Positions 14,567 to 18,277 of a stretch of 18,277 nucleotides of DNA are shown here, one piece after another. The notes beneath the pieces are model-generated. The model ran no database searches. It was not told the origin of the DNA and saw only the letters and a list, made by a program, of their open reading frames with translations. The first letter of the stretch is position 1; every line of letters begins with the position of its first letter. The translations under genes and the position numbers were made by a program. Source of the stretch: Chordibacter forsetii (GTDB taxonomy: Bacteria > Verrucomicrobiota > Verrucomicrobiia > Opitutales > Seribacteraceae); NCBI RefSeq assembly GCF_964187505.1, contig NZ_CAXLML010000127.1, positions 1 to 18,277 of the forward strand, written 5' to 3'.

Positions 14567-15706
14567 ATGTTCAAAAATATACCTTTCAATCGTGTGGAAT
14601 GGGTGACCAGCGGATTTCTCATTTTTACTGCCTTACTCACTGTATCTGCAGTACCCTATTACTTCTGGACTTTTGGCTGGGACTGGTTCCTTTTTGGTGT
14701 CTTCGCATTTTTTTACCTAGCCACAGGAATGAGCATAACAGTGGGCTACCATCGCCTATTTTCTCACAAGGCTTTCCAGGCGAAATGGCCGGTTAAATTA
14801 TTCGTTCTTCTCTTCGGAGCTGCTGCTTTTGAAAACTCGGCTGTTTGGTGGAGTTGCGAACATCGCAAACACCACAAACATGTCGACACAGATGACGATC
14901 CCTACGACATTACTAAAGGTTTTTTCTGGGCTCACATGGGTTGGCTAATGTTCAAATTAAAACCGGAACAACCCTTTGACAATGTACATGACCTCCTCAA
15001 CGACAAATTGGTAGCTTGGCAGCATAAGTGGGTTCATGCCATTTCTTTTATCGTTAGCTTCATCGTTCCCGCCCTCATTGGCTATTATTATGCAGTATTT
15101 TCGGGCAACCTTTCCCCTGCTGTTGGTGCACTAGGCGGTTTCCTCATACCCGGTGTTGCACGGGTTGTATTGGTTCAACACGCCACTTTTTGCATTAATT
15201 CTCTCTGTCACATGATTGGTGAACGCCCTTACTCTACCGAACATTCAGCTCGGGATAGTTGGGTCGCGGCAATTTTCACAATGGGAGAAGGATACCATAA
15301 CTACCACCATGAATTTGCATGGGATTACCGAAATGGTGTAAAACCCTGGCAACTTGACCCATCAAAATGGATTATCTGGACCCTTTCTAAATTGGGTCTG
15401 ACAAACAACCTTAAGCGCGTTCCAAATGAACGGATCTTGCTTGCAGAAACCAAAGAAATTTCTCGCATCGTCAATGATCAGTTGTCTGCTTTTCAAACTG
15501 CCCAAAACAAAAGTTCTGAGTTGATAGATCAAGCCTCTGCAAACCTGGAAAGGTTTGGGGAACGTCTTTCTGAGATTCACCAAGAATTACAAACCGCTAT
15601 TCGCGAAAAAATTGAGATATCCAAAGGCAAAATGAATGAGTTACGATCTGAGGTTCGTACTATCGTTCAAGAAATTGAATCCTTTGGGAAATTGGCTACT
15701 GCTTAA
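14567..15706 (+). CDS. Membrane fatty acid (acyl-CoA/acyl-lipid delta-9 type) desaturase with coiled-coil tail
   Basis: This integral-membrane di-iron enzyme inserts a cis double bond into a fatty acyl chain using O2 and an electron donor, adjusting membrane fluidity. All histidine ligands of the stearoyl-CoA-desaturase type are present: HRLFSH (62-67), HRKHH (99-103), HNYHH (244-248) and the extra NSLCH (Asn211, His215). About four hydrophobic segments lie at 12-34, 38-60, 77-95 and 157-203. The family core ends near residue 275. Residues about 290-375 form an additional charged coiled coil (heptad-rich, for example RFGERLSEIHQEL), absent from short bacterial desaturases. The ATG at 14567 directly follows TATAAT, too close to be its own -10 unless translation starts later, and no later Met precedes the first histidine box. 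The 180-base divergent spacer shared with the small lipoprotein holds no convincing gene. Confidence 0.92.
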   Translation: MFKNIPFNRVEWVTSGFLIFTALLTVSAVPYYFWTFGWDWFLFGVFAFFYLATGMSITVGYHRLFSHKAFQAKWPVKLFVLLFGAAAFENSAVWWSCEHRKHHKHVDTDDDPYDITKGFFWAHMGWLMFKLKPEQPFDNVHDLLNDKLVAWQHKWVHAISFIVSFIVPALIGYYYAVFSGNLSPAVGALGGFLIPGVARVVLVQHATFCINSLCHMIGERPYSTEHSARDSWVAAIFTMGEGYHNYHHEFAWDYRNGVKPWQLDPSKWIIWTLSKLGLTNNLKRVPNERILLAETKEISRIVNDQLSAFQTAQNKSSELIDQASANLERFGERLSEIHQELQTAIREKIEISKGKMNELRSEVRTIVQEIESFGKLATA

Positions 15707-15723
15707 ATCTCACTACTGTTTGC

Positions 15724-15757
15724 TCCCATGTGTGCGTGGGAAAGTATATTTTATTCT
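15724..15757 (+). terminator. Hairpin terminator after the desaturase
   Basis: TCCCATG (15724-15730) pairs with CGTGGGA (15735-15741) across a TGTG loop, a 7-bp stem with one G-T pair. It begins 18 bases after the desaturase stop and is followed by AAGTATATTTTATT. The T-rich stretch is interrupted, so efficiency is uncertain. Confidence 0.5.
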
Positions 15758-15813
15758 TCGGTTTACCCCATAATCTTGCCGTTTGCTAATTATGGTATGG
15801 AGTCAATACTTTG

Positions 15814-16860
15814 ATGAGTAAAACGAAGGCCTATTGTGCAAACGAGCCAAGTGCTCGAGTTGTCCCAACCAACATCGATCGCCGTCCGATCGGACCCAAC
15901 GATGTTCAGATTGGGATCGAGCATTGTGGGGTCTGTCACACCGATATTCACTTTGTTAACAACGACTGGGGCATGACCAATTACCCCGTAGTTCCCGGTC
16001 ATGAAATTGTAGGCCGGGTCACTGAAGTTGGCTCAGCAGTGAAAAACTTCAAGGCAGGTGATCGTGCGGCTATTGGATGCTTAGTTGATTCCTGTGGAAT
16101 CTGCGGAAACTGCGAAAAAGGCCTCGAGCAATATTGCCTCAATGGATTTACCGCCACCTACAATTCTGAAACTTCAGACCCAGGCGGTTTTACTTATGGT
16201 GGATATTCCACCAGTGTGGTTGCGAAAGAATCTTTTGTCATGCACATTCCTGATTCCTTAACAGGTCCTGGCATTGCACCATTGCTCTGTGCTGGAATCA
16301 CCACCTATTCTCCCCTACGAAAATGGAATATTGGCAAAGGTCAAAAAGTGGGAGTAATTGGCTTAGGCGGTCTTGGACATATGGGAGTAAAGTTCGCCCG
16401 GGCTCTTGGTGCCCAGGTTACTATGATTACATCATCCGAACAAAAAGGAGAAGATGCCCTTATGCTAGGTGCCGATGAAGTTCTTCTCTCCTCTTCTATT
16501 GATGCATTAACAAAAGAGTCAGGGTCCTTTGATTTCCTACTTAATACCATACCCGTAGATCACGACCTCACCCCCTTCCTTGAATTGCTCAAGACTGATG
16601 GAACGATGTGCGTAGTCGGTGCTATTGAGCCATTGAGTAAAGTAAATGCAGCACAGTTAATTTTTGGAAGGCGCTCACTTGCAGGTTCATTGATTGGAGG
16701 GATTACAGAAACTCAAGAAATGCTCAATTTTTGCGGTGAGAAAAACATTTTTTCTGAGGTAGAGGTCATACGAATGGATGAGATAAACGAAGCTTTTGAA
16801 CGTATGCGTCAGAACGACGTTAAATATAGATTTGTCATCGACCTAGCCTCCTTAGCCTAA
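15814..16860 (+). CDS. Zinc-dependent NAD(P) alcohol dehydrogenase, YahK/cinnamyl-alcohol-dehydrogenase type
   Basis: The predicted 348-residue medium-chain dehydrogenase reduces aldehydes (or oxidises primary alcohols) in the cytoplasm. Catalytic zinc ligands are Cys41 (HCGVCHTD), His63-Glu64 (PGHEIVG) and Cys159 (LLCAG). The structural zinc lobe is complete, with Cys94, 97, 100 and 108 in DSCGICGNC...QYC. The Rossmann motif is VIGLGGLGHMG at 181-191. The segment GGFTYGGYSTS and the general pattern match the YahK/CAD subgroup, usually NADPH-dependent with broad aldehyde range; cofactor preference here is inferred. GGAG (15799-15802) lies 11 bases before the ATG at 15814 and 8 bases before an in-frame TTG at 15811, so either start may be used. 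It follows the desaturase after a terminator-like hairpin and is probably a separate unit. Confidence 0.92.
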   Translation: MSKTKAYCANEPSARVVPTNIDRRPIGPNDVQIGIEHCGVCHTDIHFVNNDWGMTNYPVVPGHEIVGRVTEVGSAVKNFKAGDRAAIGCLVDSCGICGNCEKGLEQYCLNGFTATYNSETSDPGGFTYGGYSTSVVAKESFVMHIPDSLTGPGIAPLLCAGITTYSPLRKWNIGKGQKVGVIGLGGLGHMGVKFARALGAQVTMITSSEQKGEDALMLGADEVLLSSSIDALTKESGSFDFLLNTIPVDHDLTPFLELLKTDGTMCVVGAIEPLSKVNAAQLIFGRRSLAGSLIGGITETQEMLNFCGEKNIFSEVEVIRMDEINEAFERMRQNDVKYRFVIDLASLA

Positions 16861-17070
16861 CTTGCTACACCTAAGTGACTAGACACCAACTAGGCAACGT
16901 CTGGGTATCCTAGGCTACTAAAATTGTACGGATGAGTACAATAATAAGGAAATATAGTAAAAGCTTAAAACCTGTAAATTTAGCTACTAATAAAAGTAGG
17001 AGTTACGGACTAAAAAAATTGAATTAGGGTACTAAAAAGATTTCAGAACGACCAACTAAAGAGGTTTTGA
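16861..17070. other. Gene-free convergent spacer with a hairpin
   Basis: This 210-base AT-rich gap lies between the stops of the dehydrogenase and the cyclic-nucleotide-binding-type protein. ATTGTAC (16923-16929) and GTACAAT (16936-16942) form a perfect 7-bp stem with loop GGATGA. A second small stem, CTACT/AGTAG, follows about 40 bases later. CTAC or TACTAAAA-type words recur. No ORF, RNA gene or mobile-element end is recognisable. A bidirectional transcript-end role is plausible but the stems lack strong U-tracts. Confidence 0.4.
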
Positions 17071-18277
17071 TCAATCCTCCGAGAAGTTTTGATCTATTTG
17101 AGAAAAGCGGATGGATGAGAAGGGATTTGAAACATCTTTGCCGGTTTCCCTCATATGGTTTACATACTTCAAGGCCAGAACCTCCATAACATTGGTATTA
17201 TTGATATGAACTGAGGCCATGAAAGTATCATTATTACCCTGTCTCGCTACCACATATTCTTCGGACACTGGATGAAAGCGTGTTACCACAATCTGCTCGC
17301 CAACATTTACCTCAATATTTGCAATTAAGGTAAGGTCAGAAAGAGTTACCGCCTCATTTAAGACCTTTACTTCGCAAGGAAATGCCAAGGTTGAATTAGA
17401 CTGGGTCCATTCTTTTATTTCGTCGATAAACTTTTGGGGTATTAACGGTATATACAAATCAGCCGGGTTAACTTCGGTTACAATTTCTTCTGCCTGAGCT
17501 TCCTCCTCGAGGCTTATCAAAGCGGCAAGTTCTTCCTGGACTTGAAAAAGTTCGCTATTGAGGGAATCGTAATCCCAATTTCTTTGGCTTAACAATTCTT
17601 TGTATTCCTGAAGTTCCTCGGAGACCGTATCGATTGACTGATCAATTTTATTATTGATTTGAACGAGTTCTAAATTTTCCGCCTCAAGGTTTTTCTTTAG
17701 TTCAAGATAGAAAGATTCATTTTTTTTCATACTTTCCAACTCCTCTGTCAGTTCGGTAACTTTGACAGGTGCTTCATGATCATAAGAGTTGTATAAGGAA
17801 AATAGTCCAGCAACTGAAAGGCAGGCAACCGCAAGGCTGGTCATGGAAATGGCATTAAATTTCGAACGATTGCTTTGCTTCTCTCTTTTAATCCGGGTGG
17901 CATGGTTTAAACTTTCCACCTTGTTTTGTAATTCTTTGAGGGCAGTAGTTTTTAAATTATCCTCTTCAGAAGCACTTCGTAAATTGAGTATGGCTTCTTC
18001 CAAGTCCATTTTTACCTTAGAAACCACCGTGTTTTCTTTCAACAACCGGCTTGCAAGCAAACCTGCTAAGTTTAAACACAATTGACCAGCAAGAGAACCA
18101 TGACTCGAAATGAATTCAAGAAGTTGATCATGATTCATTCTCCAGAGGATACACAGTCCCCGGGTTTCAGAAGTAGCAGAGGCAATGTGACCACGCAAAA
18201 AGGCAACTTCTCCAAAAGTATCTCCAGTGCCAAGGTTTGCTATATTTTGATGCTTTCCTTTCTCGTCCTTCTTGGAA
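17071..18277 (-). CDS. Membrane-anchored coiled-coil protein with N-terminal cyclic-nucleotide-binding fold (5' part outside window)
   Basis: The frame is open to the window edge, so the N-terminus is missing; 401 residues are visible. Residues 1-83 are the end of a cyclic-nucleotide-binding domain: NLGTGDTFGEVAFL, then a beta strand, then RMNHDQLLEFISSHGSLAGQLCLNL and the closing helix LLASRLLKEN. The phosphate-binding cassette has FGE but shows IASAT where the family has the phosphate-binding Arg (PRAAT), so cNMP binding is doubtful. A first coiled coil (about 85-130) leads to a basic stretch, RIKREKQSNRSK, and one membrane helix at 142-163, giving a cytoplasmic N-terminus by the positive-inside rule. 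A long acidic coiled coil (about 174-255) and a globular C-terminal domain (about 256-401, unrecognised) would be periplasmic. A TTG at 18198 is not a real start; it lies inside the CNB fold. Confidence 0.8.
   Translation of the reverse strand, partial: SKKDEKGKHQNIANLGTGDTFGEVAFLRGHIASATSETRGLCILWRMNHDQLLEFISSHGSLAGQLCLNLAGLLASRLLKENTVVSKVKMDLEEAILNLRSASEEDNLKTTALKELQNKVESLNHATRIKREKQSNRSKFNAISMTSLAVACLSVAGLFSLYNSYDHEAPVKVTELTEELESMKKNESFYLELKKNLEAENLELVQINNKIDQSIDTVSEELQEYKELLSQRNWDYDSLNSELFQVQEELAALISLEEEAQAEEIVTEVNPADLYIPLIPQKFIDEIKEWTQSNSTLAFPCEVKVLNEAVTLSDLTLIANIEVNVGEQIVVTRFHPVSEEYVVARQGNNDTFMASVHINNTNVMEVLALKYVNHMRETGKDVSNPFSSIRFSQIDQNFSED

Overview
The window is chromosomal DNA from a bacterium with moderate GC content, visibly below 50%. 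Housekeeping genes are packed tightly and there are no mobile elements, CRISPR arrays or rRNA genes. Several features suggest Verrucomicrobiota, probably class Opitutae: the roughly 1000-residue SecA with an enlarged cross-linking region and a Pro/Ala-rich tail before its zinc motif, the ThuA-domain lipoprotein, an exported ankyrin protein, and the near absence of Shine-Dalgarno sequences. That assignment is inferred from protein style, not from a marker-gene search.

Layout. Positions 1-303 (-) hold the first 101 residues of riboflavin synthase, divergent from a large exported ankyrin-repeat protein (397-2850, +). Converging on it is a minus-strand pair: a YgjP-like zinc metallopeptidase that overlaps MazG by 4 bases. 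Divergent from mazG are trpC and rsmA (+). rsmA converges on a long minus-strand series, which reads from right to left as tgt, tRNA-Pro(GGG), UDP-glucuronate decarboxylase, secA. Upstream of tgt lie two tandem paralogous small proteins of unknown function, ending in a WNRWAxRWE motif. The first of them has a very good sigma-70 promoter placed so that its mRNA should be leaderless. Further right on the minus strand come a histidine phosphatase, a ThuA-domain lipoprotein and a 51-residue lipoprotein that resembles the ThuA protein's N-terminal segment. A membrane fatty-acid desaturase with a coiled-coil tail and a zinc alcohol dehydrogenase follow on the plus strand. The right edge holds most of a minus-strand protein that starts in a cyclic-nucleotide-binding fold, crosses the membrane once, and continues as a long coiled coil and a C-terminal domain.

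How the genes work together. Most are core functions: translation and RNA modification (rsmA, tgt, tRNA-Pro), nucleotide-pool cleaning (mazG), tryptophan and riboflavin synthesis, protein export (secA), nucleotide-sugar synthesis and lipid desaturation. They do not form one pathway. No defence, phage or secondary-metabolite system is visible. The points most worth a second look are the tgt gene lacking two of three zinc cysteines, the WNRWAxRWE paralog pair with its leaderless promoter and intervening perfect palindrome, the membrane-anchored CNB-like protein without its phosphate-binding arginine, and the unlisted small lipoprotein. No gene-free stretch exceeds 300 bases; the longest are 16861-17070, 14387-14566 and 12132-12298.
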